From Oreocharis arfaki (lineage: Eukaryota; Chordata; Aves; Passeriformes; Paramythiidae): DNA of 64,000 nt. Location: NCBI GenBank assembly GCA_013398015.1, contig VZRR01011618.1, forward strand, positions 1,102,021 to 1,166,020, in the 5' to 3' direction. Position numbers and translations under genes: made by a program. The notes under the pieces were generated by a model that was given only the letters and a program-made list of their open reading frames with translations, made no database searches and had not been told where the DNA came from. Of this stretch, positions 1-13,745 are shown piece by piece (the first letter of the stretch is position 1; each line of letters begins with the position of its first letter).

Positions 1-1497
1 CATTTTCATTAACCTTCTTCATCTATCCACCAACCTTCCCAAAATTCTGAGAACTCAACAGTACTGCTTGTTAAATCTTTACATACATCAATACTATGTA
101 AGACAACTGTAATACAGGTATTCTTCTTTACCTTATTTCCCTAAAAAAAAAATCCATTAGGTGTCAGAAATATTGCAGTTGGCTGGTGAAAGGCCTAGAG
201 ACCAAGACTTAAAAGGAGCAGCTGGGGAAATTGGGGCTGTTTAGCCTGGAGAAGAGGAGGCTCAGGAGAGAACTTACTGCTCTCTGCAACTACCTGAAAG
301 GAGGTTGTAGCAAGGTGAGGGTTGGGCTCTTCTCAAAGGTAACATGGGATAAAATGAGAGGAAATGGCCTCATGTTGCACCAGAGGAAAAATTTCTTCAC
401 TGAAAGGGCTGTCAAGCTGCCCAGGGAAGTGGTTGAGTCAACATCCCTGAAGGAATTTAAAAGCCTTGAAGATGTGGCACTTTGGAATGTGGTTTAGTGA
501 ACCTGGCAGCGCTGGGTTATGGTTGGACTCAGGTCTTTTCCAACCTAAATGACTCTATAAAGTCCAGATATGCTTGAATAAAAAGACTATCTATCGGCCA
601 AGCAAGAGGACTACCATTTTCTTTCAGAAAACTTCCATGGGGCTTTTAGTTTCTATGTCTATCACCACAGTAACAGCCATTAAATGGTAAGGAAGTCTTT
701 TTCTTTTTTTTGTGGCAACACAGGGTAACTTTCTGTGCATGCCTGCAAGTACTACCAGCATATTCACCTGAATTGCTTGAAAGCATAAACCATTATTAGT
801 GACACTTGTAGCACTTGTGAGAGTACAACCAGCACAAGAAATGGAATAGAAAGAAACTGAAAGACTACAGCGAGGGTCATAGTAAAGATTTTACAGAAAA
901 AAAATCAGCTTGGGGGACATTGTTTAGTAAGGGGGGTGTTGTCTGAGGAACTGAGGGGAGTTTAGAAGAAATCCCTTGACAATTTTCTGACACTGATCCT
1001 TTCAGCACACAGTGAGAAATAAGGTTTATTAAATACAAACAAAAAACTAAAAAAAGTTCTCTAAAGAACAATTTTACAAAACCTGTTTAAAGATTCCCGC
1101 TCTGTGGACTTTTCAAAAAAACTGCCCAGATTTTCAAAGCAGTTCATCATTTCACTCAAGTGCTTTTAAATAGCATCTATAGAAATTAAACGCCTCATAC
1201 CCTGGCATAAATTTAGAAAACAGAACATTATGTTCACATCCCCACTGCTACCAAGGTACCAGGGAAGGGCCACCCACCTTCCACTGCTGTTGAAACTCAC
1301 AGCCTCGATGAATGAGGCAGCACACTCAAGGAGGATGCACAAATCACAAACAATACACGTTTCATAACAGAGGCCTGACCTCACAAACAGTACTTCTGAA
1401 ATAAAACTGGCACAACTTAGCTCATATAGCATCTTCTAAAATGGCAATTGTGATTGCTATGATGCACAACTTTTACATTCATAAACATGTACAATAC
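1..1497 (-). other. SEC22A intron 3' of the fourth coding exon (continues left of window)
   Basis: Non-coding. It contains a CR1 LINE fragment (about 190-560) and is otherwise unremarkable AT-rich intron. No further SEC22A exon is visible, so the 3' exons lie outside the window. Confidence 0.8.
190..560 (+). mobile_element. CR1 LINE 3' fragment
   Basis: Matches the 3' end of avian CR1 in sense orientation: TTTAGCCTGGAGAAGAGGAG, then the CTACCTGAAAGGAGGTTGTAG block, AAAAATTTCTTCACTGAAAG, CCCAGGGAAGTGGTTGAGTC and GGTCTTTTCCAACCTAAATG, ending in an ACTCTATAAA-like tail. The 88-codon open frame at 231-497 is CR1 3'-end sequence, not a host gene. Confidence 0.93.
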
Positions 1498-1616
1498 CTG
1501 CAGAAGGCTTTCTATGGCATGGAAGCCACGGATTAAATTCAAAGCTCCACATAACAGACTAAGCACAAATGAGACAATCCCTGGCAGTGTCACAGGCTCC
1601 AGACGCTGATGAGGAG
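1498..1616 (-). CDS. SEC22A: SEC22A fourth coding exon (first membrane span)
   Basis: 119-nt minus-strand exon with a CTGCTTTGCAG acceptor and a CAG/GTATTG donor. Two bases complete Ala181, then 39 codons run from PHQRLEPVTLPG to RGFHAIESLLQ. It carries the first predicted membrane helix and the loop after it. It ends on a codon boundary, so the next exon, outside the window, should start in phase 0. Confidence 0.95.
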
Positions 1617-4600
1617 CTGCAAAGCAGATCAAAAAAAAGATACCAAAGGTCAAAGTAATGCCTTCAGAAATTCAGTAAAATAATAATCTCATTTTTCAGT
1701 GGCTTCTAGCTCAAGAGATCACTGAAGCAAACCACAAAACGTAGGGTTTTTTTCTAAAAAAACACATCTTTCAGCACAAGGTTTAGCAAAAAGTCAACTT
1801 TCCTCCAGTTCACATATATAATTGTCTTGTTAGATTTAGTCTTTATCTCAGTATGTTCCATTTATTCAGTATGGTACTGATGGCTGCTCAAACAGGCCAG
1901 GAAATCAATAGTAAAAGATGCACTTTCTAGTGAAATCTGTCCATAATTAGTAACCAGCCAATAAGTCACATACTTCAGAGCTCCTCTCAAAACCTCTACA
2001 CTTCTTTAACACTAATGCATTAGTGAGATACTGAGACTGATTCAGCTTGTTTGCTGAACAGAACACTGAGGCAAAGCTATCACAGTCCCCTTCCTTATAA
2101 AACATAGTGAGTGCTACCAAAGAAACACATAAAGAGACAGCTCTGAAACTCAGCTGGGATCTGTATCACAATCTTATATGGACCTTCCAGACTGCGCTCA
2201 GCCTCTCACAAGTAAAACACATTAAAATAAAAATACTCTTTCTTTCCATGCACACCCACTCCTTCAAGCTTATCTAGGGTCACAAGTATGTAACAGTTCT
2301 GTATGTTCCTCATTACTGTCCCTTTCCATAACGAGTAACAGAAAGCAAATGTGAAAAAAGAATACAAAACTCTTAACAGTCTGGGCGACACTGGGAAAAC
2401 AATGGGACTACTGAGCTGTACTCAAATCATTCTGTTCAAATCAACCAAGTGTAAAGATGTGAACAATGAGGTTAATGAACTGTAAGATTAATAGAGAGAA
2501 GGGTGTCAATCTCGGTTGTTTGTATTGCACAGATCCAGGAAAAAGGTTTTTCAAACAGTTTATGAAGTTACAAAACCTAAAAAAAACCCCAACAAAAGCT
2601 ATTTCACATTGATAAGTAGGCAGGGCTGTCTAATTATGAGTGTACGATAACACAAAAATAAAATACAGGATGAGTTCAGTTAATTCATTTGTGCTGAACT
2701 TAATAGTGTATAATCAGTTGGGTTTTTTTTAAACAAAGGCATAACCTATGTTTAACTCAGAGCTCACTGCTTTTCTAACTGTAGGGGACATTATTCCCAG
2801 CAATCACTCAGTTAACGTTAGATATGCTAGATATGCTATTTGCATACCAAACCACTCTTTCTCAATGACTCTCAACTGGTTGTTTTGTTTTGGCTTTTTT
2901 TAAACCATCTCATCTAGAGAGTGCAAAAACTGAGGGTGTGTATGACTGTTTTTAGCCAAAAGTAATTCAATTCCATTAACTGGTGGATAAAATTAGTTCA
3001 CTGCTCTGCACTCGCAGCTCTCCAGAAAATCTCCTTTTCCCCATGTATTGGGTAACTTAAAATCACCACGAGCTACAACAGCATTTAAAACACCTCTCTG
3101 AGAACCATGGAAGGAAAAGTAAAGAGTGTGGTCAGCTAAATCAAGACAGTCTATGAAGGTTCTTAAAATACTAACTTCTCTCTTATTAAAACATGAAAAA
3201 AAATCCCAAAAAATGTGAAGGACTTTGTGTACCATTACTAATGTCATTAAACTCTCCAGGGCTTGACAAATTTTAGCATTACAATCAAAGCAACAACGGT
3301 CATTTATATACAAAAAAGAAGGTGGCAAAATCAAAAGAATGAAGAAGGAATGTCAGAGAAGGCAGGGTAAAGGACAATTGACTTTTAAGGGGTACATCCA
3401 TCAATCTTAGAAATATGGTAAGTGCTATATCAAAAATTCTCAGTTCAAATAAAGCACAGATTCTGAATTTAATGTTGAAATTTAAATAAAAATTCAGTAA
3501 ATTTACAGGATACGAGAAACTGCACTGCTCATGAGGATATTTATTTAAAACTAAAATGTAAAAAAAACCCCAAACCCAAAAGCTGGGAGCATAACATCAG
3601 GCAAAAAATAACTTTGATTTGACAACTGTTCCTTCACTGAAAAAAAGCTCAGAAAATAGTAATTTTATCCTAATCTGAAACATCACACATCAGCATGCTG
3701 TGACCCTATTTCTAATGCCTGCCAACACCTACATGTACCTTTGAAGCAAGAATCTATCCATAACCTGCACAGTTTATGCTTCCCACATGCAGAATTACCC
3801 CCATTCCTCACTGCACTGCACAACTCTGAGGGAAAAGGGCTGCTCCTGCAAGCACTCTGCCAACACAGGAGGCCTGGACACCATACCCTGGCTACACATC
3901 CAGTTACAGTGTGAGCAAGTAAGAGCCACTGCTTCCCCACCGAGGCCCAAAATAATGCCTCCAACTCTGCCATTCTGCATAACAAAACAAGATTTGCATC
4001 CACCTAACTTCCCACCTCTGCATGCTCTTCAACTTCATTTAAGACAGTTCACTTATAGCAAGCCCTACTTTTTAACAGTACAGCATATTCAGGAAATTCC
4101 AGCAGGCAAAACATAACCTTTTGTGAGAATCTGTCCTTAGAGCAAAAGGAGAAACTTGGAAGTCTACCCAACTGAGTGGGCAGCAAACATCCAGAGAAAG
4201 TTCTTTTCAAGGGTGGAGAGAAGTGTTGAATGTAAAGAACTACAAAACTATTAGCAGACTTGCTAAAAAAGACACTGTTATTCAATAGCATCTAAAATGT
4301 GAAGAGCTGAAGAAGGAACAAAGTGCCAACCTCTCACAACATACAGCCCTTTGATGGTGAATTTCTACAGCAACTCAAGGAAGGAAGTGGATAACTGAAC
4401 AGAGATCTATGGAATTCAGAGGAAGAAGAAAGTTAAAAGCAACTGAAAGAGAAACAGAAGAAAATTGACATGGAAAGAAAAGAGGACAACAGAACTGCTT
4501 CTGTAAGAAGTTGTGGAGAGGTAAGTAAAAAAAATTAGAAGATGACCTGCAAATTCTTACCAAATCTTCTTTTTCAGTAAAAAGGGAAATGGTCCCTACG

Positions 4601-7600
4601 TATTTTAATTTAGGCCTATATTACCTCCCAACACTCTTACTCAAAAAAGTGGTAAAAACAACATCTCCCACTACACAGACAACTTTTAAAGACAGCCAAT
4701 TTTGACACAGGCTGAGTTCTCTCATGCTTACTGTTTTTTCTCTTCCCAATTGCAGGAAGTCCAAATCTAGACAGTTTTCAAAGTTAACCAGCTGCCACTT
4801 CTGCCACCATAAACCTTTCCACAAAGCAGGATTACACCAGAACATTAAGAGTAAACAACAAAATAAGAACCAAAAGTGGCAAAAGACTGGTATCACAGCA
4901 TTACACACTTTTTAAAAGAGCCCACACATGCAAAAAGATGACAAAGGTATGCACAGTACTGCTTACAAGATTGCCCTCTTTTAAACAATTTCAACACCCT
5001 CACACTTTTCCTTTATTAATTTTCCTGAATCTAACTCTAATACAGTTAAACTGCAAATACAGATTGTAAGCTATTTCAACACTGTCTCATAGCACCTGGA
5101 ATTCTCAGAATCAGGGCCCCAGAGTATGAACAGGGCACCCTACTGATTTTGTCTGGTTTCCATCTTCCATAGAAAGCAGTTTTCAATCTTCTAGAGTAAT
5201 CCTTATGTGTAAGTACATAATAAGGATAATATACTGGCAAAGAGATCCTATTAATATATACATATACATAAACTGCAGAAAATCTCATTTATTACAACAT
5301 TGTAGGAGATGTTTAGATTTACGACTGCAATTCTATGATTCATGATTGCACCTTGACACTGTAAAGTGAACAGCATCAGTGTGTGCCTGCTCAGGATAAT
5401 TTATAGACAGAGGAAATTTTGGGAAAAAAGAAAAGGAAATATATTAACTAATTAAAATCGACACTTCCTTCCACTATATTTATGATTTTGCTTCACTAAA
5501 CTTGGAGGACTGAAATCAGATGATGTCAGTTTCACATGTGGAGCCCATGTATTAGTGCAAGGATTTGGCATTTTCTTTCTGTCGCGCTGGGAAACATCTG
5601 AAGGTGGGCCTCAAACCAACTCAGAGGATTCACTTAATAGCACAAACCTTTAACCCAGCTCAACCCCCCAGTTCCACATCTACCTCCTACAAGAAGTAAA
5701 TTAAAGTTTAAAAAAATTAACAACTACTTAAATGAATTTGGCAGTTTTATACAAAATTGCAGTTCTTAACATGGTACACAGAGCACTCATTTCAGAGAGT
5801 GCATCTTTTAGCCAGCACAGCTCTTTGGATTTTCACCATTGCAAAAGCTTCCTAAAGAGATGCTTCTCCCTCCAGCTGCTCTAACTCCTGACACTGTTCT
5901 CAGCTTATGACAACACTGAGTCTTACTGGGCAGAAATAATAGAAATTTTCAGAAATCTTAAAAGGTCAGAAAAAGATCATCTTATTATTAAGTGCTCATC
6001 TTCATGTGCAGGGATTTTCTCCTTCAATAAAGCTGTCCATTTAACAGACCCATTTCTCCCTCTGAGTGCCTTGGGAAAGTAAGCATTTAGAGCAGGGGAT
6101 AAAGCAGACATCTGAGCTAAAATACACATTAGGTCATACCAGCTTTATGTTTTAGAAACATGAAAAAAAGCTTTTTTTTTAAAGAAAAACCACGAATTTT
6201 GTTGCATCTGTCTCATTTAAGGACACAACAACAGAAGTCCGGAACTTACCTGCAGATATCTTACCAGTACCCTTGTACTCCCCCACAGATACATGTGAAA
6301 AGCCATTGGCTGAACCAAGTTCTGACACAGAAATTTGATACGGTGGTCTCAGTTTGATTTCTGTCTGCATGTCAGCAAGATTCATCTTTGTTGACAAAGA
6401 ACGTGTGTTGTTGTATCTCTGTTTGGTCCTCTGAATGAAATTATCTGTGCAAAATTTAAAATATAAAATCGTGTTTTTATGGACTTTGTTAATTACATAA
6501 TCCAAAACCATGCATCTTTTCAGCTCACAAATTGAAATATATTGTTCGAAATATTTGTATTTATCTTGGATTTTAAACACTATTTCTGTTTTGTGCCTAA
6601 TACATCATGGGTTATTTAATTCTGCAGTCAAAAAAAAAAATTAAGCTCTAAAAATCTAATTATGTAATAACTGTGAATAAACTAATGACTTTTCATTGCA
6701 TGAGACCGAATGCATTTCTAATACAATGGATTTACTGCACTTATTCTAGCTTTTCTGTTAGTTTAGTAGATATCCCTATGAAAAAACTATGTTGTGGAAG
6801 AAAAAAAGCCTTCATAGAAATCTTCAAAAGGAGGACAATAATGTCATACAGAAATTGTCAATAACTGACTGACCAGACTATAGACAGGAATTAACCAACT
6901 GGAATGTCTTCCCCCTTGTTTCTAAAATGGTGGTTGTTTTTGCTCTAACGTGTTTTATAAGAATATCTAATTACAGTAATTTCTAATATATAGTATTAAA
7001 GCATAAATTAATGGAATTCAGAACAGCTGTTATCTGGTATATATGAGATGAGTTGCATTTGAAGTCTGAAGATTAAATGCTTCACTACATCATAAGACAG
7101 ATAAAAATTTCTCCCTTTCATGCACTCAAGAAAAGGTAGCATAGCTAAGAGCTAACATGAAACTGAGAAATTCCACTTGAGTAATTTCTGGAGCTCAATG
7201 ACTTCACAGGTTAAGTATTTCAACAGGTATGAAGTCAAGCAACTCCTAGTAATATTATCTAGAAGATGAACTCCAGAGTTGGTCACACAAGGCTTAAACC
7301 AAAACCTACTGGAATGAACAGAAATAAGTTTGGATAAAACTCTAGTAGCCTAATTTAATGCCCCCAGAAGTATTTCTTTATTGACTCTAACAGGAGTTAA
7401 ATCAGATTCTAAATCCACCTGAAACAGAGTATAAACTGCTTTGGACTTTTTTTTTTGTGTGTGCTTTAAGTTGCATCTATTTAAATACTCATTTGTCTTA
7501 GTATGAGAATGAAAGGGAAAAAGTCAGATCCTTACCAAACTCTATAAAACAGTATGGTCTGATAGCAGTATTTGTCTTCATCATATTGTAGGTAGTGATG

Positions 7601-9187
7601 AACTCCTTCTGAAGCTCATCCAGGAAACAGAAAGCCAGGACACTGGGATAATTTTCAGTGCACAACATCATATAGCTTACTCCCAGAGAACTTATAAAGC
7701 TAGAATTGATAAAACATACACAAAATTTCAAATTTAAATCCAGTGAATTAGCTGCTTCTCTAGTCTGGTCTCATATTCTATAATCAGAAAAACAAAAACT
7801 TATCTGGGGTAGCAAAAGAATAAATGTTTACTGAAAAGTCCAACACTATTCTAGAAGAAAAACAAGTTACTTTTAGGCGATGTTTTACTTGAACACCACA
7901 CTGTACGAGAAGCTGTATTACACACATATACCTATGTAAGCATCTAGATGTGTGTGTGTGCATACATGTACACACACATGTGAAAGAGAACATAAGAAAG
8001 CTTTTAGGATGCAAAAACACAGCAGGTTTGTCCCATAACAGCTTTTCACTCATGTCAAATATATAATATCTGATCTGATACAGCCCAAAAATGCAAAACT
8101 TAATCTTCAGATTGGGGGAGAAGGCTGCTGGTTTTTTCTAGAACATGGGAAGAAATAAAATTGTTCTGTAAAAGGCAGAATTAATAATTCTCAAAAGATA
8201 GTTGCAACGACAACCAGAGATGGCAAATATGAAATCAGAAAAGGATAGTTTTCAATATACATATTCCCTGTTGCATTCAGGCAATTCATTAGAGTTCAGG
8301 TTTTCATGATACATTCAAATATCTTCAAAATCTTGCTGGATAACTTACAGTATTAAAAGTATTCAAAGACAAAAGCAGTAAAAACTATCTTGATGAAGCC
8401 TTATATCTCATTCTCAAAAGCCTGTTTTAAGCTAATCAGGCCAACTACAGTTGGCCTGTTAAAAAAAAAAAATGGGCTGAAACAATTTAATCCAATCTGG
8501 GCCTTAATCCAAGAATTGCTGGAAACTCACATATCCCAGTGGGAGATGGAGAGGGCTGACCACTTTCTAGGATCATTCAGGTGGTACACTTTCCACCACT
8601 GTAACTTCTATATGGTTACCAGAGGTTAAGATGAAATTACTTATCTCATTTAAAATACCTAAATTAGAATCAGAATTTAGGTCAGCTAAAGTGTAAGTGA
8701 GCTATAACCAATAAAGAATTTCTTCCAAATATCTAATCCAAACCTACTCTTTCAGTGTACAACCACTCTTCCTATGATGTTGTCCTATGATTTTGTGCCC
8801 TTCTAAAGGAACTTCCATGAAAGTTTCAGTAGGTTCGAATCTTTCTACAATTTCTCAGTTTTGAATCAGTTTAATTTCTGCTACATAAACAGTACCAAGA
8901 ATTAATCTTAGTTTGATAAAGCATTTCTAATGTGAACCGTTAACTTTTTAACTCACAGACACACATCACCCAGGATGTTGCAAATACATAAATGAGAAGT
9001 CTTACTTGATATTATACTGTCCAGTTTTCAGAGTACATCTGTCAGGAAGCTGAGAAAGTTTTTTTGAGAGCATTTTAAAATATTTTCTACATTCTTGCAT
9101 TCCTGTGCTCTGGTCATAATCAGTAGATGCAGACAGTGGGAGTCCATCCCTCACACGGACCACAGAGGCAGATAAAATCATAGACAT
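1498..9187 (-). CDS. SEC22A: SEC22A, vesicle-trafficking protein SEC22a (partial gene, first four coding exons)
   Basis: SEC22A is an ER-resident longin-domain protein of the Sec22 family, linked to ER-Golgi vesicle traffic; unlike SEC22B it has several membrane spans and no canonical SNARE motif (family knowledge). Here exons 9187-9006, 7699-7536, 6444-6250 and 1616-1498 join with matching phases (182, 164, 195 and 119 nt) into 220 uninterrupted codons. The product starts MSMILSASVVRVRDGLPLSA and follows the human protein almost residue for residue as I remember it. Residues 1 to about 125 form the longin domain. Residues 193-209 (GIVSFVLSLLCGALNLI) form the first hydrophobic span. The start ATG at 9187 is the family start; a second ATG follows two codons later. 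About 85 residues, with the remaining spans, must lie left of position 1. Every junction has GT-AG signals and there are no frameshifts, so this is an intact gene cut by the window edge. Confidence 0.96.
1617..6249 (-). other. SEC22A intron (4.6 kb)
   Basis: AT-rich intron with no recognisable gene or young repeat. A slightly GC-richer patch (about 3,680-4,120) has short open frames on both strands that match nothing I know. A-rich runs are frequent, including an A8C4 tract near 3,560. Confidence 0.8.
6250..6444 (-). CDS. SEC22A: SEC22A third coding exon
   Basis: 195-nt minus-strand exon with a TTTTGCACAG acceptor and a GTAAGT donor. It completes Asp116 and encodes 64 codons from NFIQRTKQRYNN to GTGKISA, ending on the first base of an Ala codon. 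This is the linker between the longin domain and the membrane region, where the family varies most: the segment after ELGSANG differs clearly from the human sequence I recall, while IKLRPPYQIS is conserved. Confidence 0.95.
6445..7535 (-). other. SEC22A intron (1.1 kb)
   Basis: AT-rich intron between two confirmed exons; I see no other feature in it. Confidence 0.85.
7536..7699 (-). CDS. SEC22A: SEC22A second coding exon
   Basis: 164-nt minus-strand exon with a TTCTAG acceptor and a GTAAGG donor. One base completes Asn61; then come 54 codons (FISSLGVSYMMLC to RPYCFIEF) and the first base of an Asp codon. It encodes the second half of the longin domain, with the typical FLDELQKEFITTY helix. 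The in-frame continuation past the donor (GKDLTF) is intron read-through. Confidence 0.95.
7700..9005 (-). other. SEC22A intron (1.3 kb)
   Basis: Intron between two confirmed exons. The only distinct element is a short TG/CA inverted repeat at 7949-7980. Confidence 0.85.
7949..7980. repeat. TG/CA inverted simple repeat
   Basis: TGTGTGTGTGTG, a CATACATGTA spacer and CACACACATG: alternating purine-pyrimidine arms that are reverse complements, in a SEC22A intron. Confidence 0.85.
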
Positions 9188-9209
9188 TGCCAACAGAGTT
9201 AATGACAAC
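9006..9209 (-). CDS. SEC22A: SEC22A exon with start codon (CDS 9006-9187, 5'UTR 9188-9209)
   Basis: Minus-strand exon with a TTTTGTTGCAG acceptor just above 9209 and a GTAAG donor just below 9006. The first 22 nt are 5'UTR. The ATG at 9187-9185 opens 60 full codons plus two bases (AA) of an Asn codon completed by the next exon. It encodes the N-terminal half of the longin domain, including RVRDGLPL and MQECRKYFKML. The upstream in-frame ATG (MFCCRLSLTLLA) lies in intron sequence and is not used. Confidence 0.95.
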
Positions 9210-12154
9210 CTGCAACAAAACACATCAGGAGGAGTCAGAATTAAGGTAAAAGCAGACCCAATAGAGTCAACTGTGATGAATCAAACTTCTCAAGCTGTAC
9301 ACTGGGTTTAGGCTTCAACTGGGGCACAGTGAGGATTTTCAACTATAACTCAGATTAGAGTCTTAACTGAACAAGACCTATTAATCTACAAGAGTCACAA
9401 AACAGTTCTTCAAACCTTACATTAAATCAAAACATTCAAAAGTTTGACAAGACAAGTATTAAAACAAGGATTACTTATCTGCTAAGCATCAGTACACAAA
9501 TTTTTTCTCCTACAAGTGGGCGAACTGCTAGAATTTATATGAAGCCAAAAGCAAACACTTCCTCAGCTCTTAACACTGCTCTGCAGACTCCTACCATATA
9601 CTACACCTATCACTTCAGACACTATGAAAAAATATTTTTGCCTCCCTCGGATGATGCTACTCAAGTTCCATACAGTCACAAACTGCAAAAGGAAACAGAT
9701 TTCTGGATACAGCTGAAATATGCTTTTGTCTATGATACTGACATGTTTACAGCACCTTTCAAACTATGACGTTAAGGGTGCTTTACAAGCCTCAGCAGCT
9801 GAAGAACTGTATTCTCACAAGCCAGAAATCCAAATTTTCCCCAAAAAACCACAGCCTCTTCACAAAAGAGAGAAAATAGCTTTTTTTTTTACCTGAACTC
9901 TAACTTTCTCTATTTCCCACTCCCCAAAGGTTATATATCCATTAGAATACTTAATGAATAATCAACAATATTCAGGTTTTTCAAGGTTATTTACTCCTCA
10001 GAGAAAAAGAGGCATGAAACAATGCAAGCACTGAAAATGTGTTGTCATTTTCAGTTTAATAAATTCAGCTTCATCAGCAGTCAAACTTCAACCTCCTTTG
10101 AGATTAATCACATTAGCTGAATAAATTCCAAATTACTACCCTCCTATTTTACTTGTACAGCACATCAGACTTTCCCCAAAGCTGTAACAGCACTGGAAGC
10201 CACTGTTAACTGCAGTCTGATGAATACCTTGGGGCTTTTATCAGGTGACCTTGTTATTTCAGCACTTCACTAGAGAATTCCCTTGTGAACAAAGTGCTTC
10301 CACCAGCTGGACACAAAAACAAAACAAACCCAACTCCAGGACTTGGTCTAGATTGGCCTGCTGGCATGAAGCATTCAAGAAACTAAACCCATAGTTCTAG
10401 AAACTTTTACCTATCTCTGAGTTCATGCACATGTTCCCAGAAGAACAATTCACATGGAGTGCACACAGACTCATTTTCTTAACTATGCTGCTAACCATAT
10501 AACCAAGGCAGCAGCTCAAGAGTGCAACAAAATTGCAGAGCAGCTTTAAACTGTAATGGTTCTCTGACAATAACCATCTCTACTGCTTGGAACTCAATCC
10601 TGACAGGGACTTTTGGGAGCTGTATCAATATAAACAAAACAGCGATGACACAATAGCAAAGTTTAAATACCCCTTCATTAACTTACTTGCACAAAACGTA
10701 ATTTCATGGATCTGCATTTCCTCTGATGAAACAAGTAACTCTGTTAGCACCTAACACGAAGAAAGGAATGTAGCTCCATGTCCTGTTTCAGGAAAAAGCA
10801 TTGAACGGGACTGCACTGCAGGAGAAACTCAGAATCCCGTAGCCAGCTCTCAGAAGAAAAAATATTATTCTGTTCACTTTTTAAATTATCTTGACGGTTA
10901 AAGTTCATGTTGAGCTATCTGATGAGATAAGAACAAACAAAAAAAAGTTAACAAATATATTTACTGGCTAACAACATTCCTCAGCTCTTTTTCTGAGGGC
11001 ATACATATTGGAAAGGCCTGAACATAGCCAAAGGAGGTTGCTCAAATGATATTCGAAGAAAAAGAAAACTAGAATAATATAGATATTAAAATGTTTTTGT
11101 GTTCTTTAAGAGAAGTTCAGGAAGTCCCATCACTTGAGGCACTTAAAATGGGAAAACATATAATTTGTCTGCACAGTACAGGAGTAACTCAGGTTTACAC
11201 AACCTTTGACTCTGAATCCCATCATTCACCTCATCCACTGTGTTTAATTAATCCAAAATCTCTTCTGCTCACAACACTTCAGGAACGTAACACAGCACAA
11301 CCACAGCTGTATTTCCAAAGCATTAGGATTTTCAATGTTCAATCTCATCATAGCTGCTTTGCTCCTAAGGACAAAGAACATCAATACCACTAACAAAAGC
11401 ATGTACGCACAGACAACAGACAAAGCAAATGATAAAGACATCTTTAGAGGTATTCTTTCAACTTTTAGGTCTATTCTGTGTGTAAATAAATACGTGCATA
11501 AATCTAGAACAAAACTTTCTTCAAGACTCCTACTTATATTCAGAGAAACACAGGCTCTATAACAGAAGATAAGCCTCTATTGAAACCTGCCAATTCTCTT
11601 AATATACTATGAAATCACACAAGGTAGAAATTGTGTTGAGCTGAAGATCTTAACACCAGTCAGGTTTCGTTACCATCATCTTAAAAACCCATCCAGTGAA
11701 AATACGAACTTTTCCTCAGCTTCCTAGCAGTGGAGTCAGAAAGCTATCTAAAAACCAAAGCTAATAAAAGAAAGTTACTTTGGATGGAAGATCATACATA
11801 TGTCAAGAGATGCATAATACACATACTTTAACGGAACATTCAGCCTTACCTGAAAATGTATTAACAAAGGAAAAAAGTTTACTAGATCTACTTTACCCAG
11901 CTCTCAAAACAATACAGCTTTACACAAGGAGCCAAGTGGTAAATTTGATATGTACATATATATTTAGAGACAGAAGAAAGATAAGGTAGTGCTTTTAGAG
12001 CTACCTCTAAATGCCTTTTTTAAACATTTATTCAAAGCTGCATGAAGTAATTCACTAAATCATTACAAATTTCATGTTTTCCTCCAAAAAAATTTATATC
12101 CCTCAACCACTCGAAGACAACAAAAGACTGCATTTCTACTACAAACAGTCTATT

Positions 12155-12215
12155 ACAGGTGCAAGGAAAAGACCTCTGAGATCTTCGAGTCTCCCATCCC
12201 ATGACAGAACCGTGG
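12155..12215 (-). mobile_element. CR1 3' end fragment, short
   Basis: Contains GGAAAAGACCTCTGAGATCTT and the following TCGAGTC, the reverse complement of the CR1 3' terminus and the same string found in the clear CR1 at 13,550. The match fades after about 60 bp. Confidence 0.5.
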
Positions 12216-13526
12216 AATACCAAATCCAGACAGCAGGTGTTTGGTTCACAGGTATCACAGAGGGTCCTTCCCAAAACATGTCACCCACCAGTGGAACCTC
12301 CTGGCTGTTGTCCAGGCCACACTGTTATGTGAAGTTAAGAGGCAACTGGAAAAGTTCACAGAAAAACTACCAGGAGTATTAAAACCAAACCACAACCCTT
12401 TGCTCAGTGGGATTCTGACCCCCACACGAACACCAACAGGGAGAGTATATCACAGAAGCATCACTCCATGCTTGCACTATTCTTGTTTCCCCTAGTTAGT
12501 ATCTACTTCTGCCCCTTCTTATTAGATTCCCCTCACAGCCCTTCCTGCAAATGAGGACTGGAAAAGAGGAGCATGGAGAAAGCTGGCCACAGGTAAGACA
12601 GGTAAGAGCCAGCAGAGTGGCTATTCCTCTGTTACTCCACCTTCCCTAGAGCTGTCCAATTCCTCATGCATATGTCAGCATCCACTGTTTCACACTAGGA
12701 ATTAGCACATGTGCCTGGTTCCATTTCCTCCCATGAACGAGAAACCTCAGGGGATGGAAATCAGAGCCTGTTTCACTCTACTTTTTTTTATAAGACATTC
12801 AATTATCATGTTGTTTATTTCTGTGTTATGATGGTACTTGATCCTGAAGCAGCACCTAGGAAAGTCCCAGAAACACTGAAAACAGAAACTCGAACGTTCC
12901 AGCCTGTTACACCAAATCGATCATCTAACTCGTGATCTGACAGTTGATTCCTTTACACATATCTGACATAGTCTTCCAACACTTTTAACAGGTGTTTGAA
13001 AGTGACCTGCGACTATGATTTGCTCATGACGCTTTACCTTAAAAAAGTCTAGCTTTCTCGAAATTCTGAGCAGATCTAGTGTAATGGTAAGCTTATCCTC
13101 CTGCACCTGACAGCCTTCAGCACCAACTTAAATCACAGCATTTCTTCCTGAGATGTCTGCTTCTCATGAAAATCTTCCATAAAACATAAAATTGGGAAGT
13201 GCGTGCAAGCTGCACTCCCGTCTGACACAGAACAAAGATGAAACTTCTGTGCTTCCTTCAAGTGTAATACGGTTGGACAATTTATTGTCCCCACTTCTGA
13301 GGGGTGTGACAGCTGCACTACACAGGCAGAAGTTGTAATTCTTTCACTCTACAGGATACTTCAGAAATTCGTGTTACAAACTGGAGCACTACAGAAGGAC
13401 ACAACAAATAAAACCACTTTGACATCATCAGGTATGATGAGACAAGGCAATAATCCTAAACCACGAGCCAATATAATCCTTTCCATAAAGCCAGGGGGAG
13501 AGAGACCTCAGAGGCAGAACCAAGAG

Positions 13527-13745
13527 TCACAGAATCAATTAGGTTGGAAAAGACCTCTGAGATCTTCGAGTCCACCCTGTGACTGGACACCACCATGTCA
13601 CCAGCCACCACTAAGTGCCACGTCCAGTCTTTCATAAACAGGTGGCTCCAGGGACAGTGACTCCACAACCTCCCTGGCATCCCAGCCCAACACATAATCA
13701 CCTTTTCTGAAGAAATTCCTCCTAACGTCGAAACAATTCTGAAAA
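13527..13745 (-). mobile_element. CR1 LINE 3' fragment, in SEC22A intron 1
   Basis: Reverse-complement CR1. It begins CACAGAATCAATTAGGTTGG (reading the tail ATTCTGTG on the other strand), then AAAAGACCTCTGAGATC, the CACCATGTCACCAGCC block and the GAAGAAATTCCTCCTAA block. It ends about 65 bp from the SEC22A first-exon donor. Confidence 0.88.

Noticed and set aside
231..497. 88-codon open frame on the plus strand
   Set aside because: It is the 3' end of a CR1 LINE; nothing host-coding remains.
877..1071. Hydrophobic minus-strand frame considered as a SEC22A membrane exon
   Set aside because: Its sequence does not match the SEC22A membrane region and it lacks suitable splice sites in phase 0.
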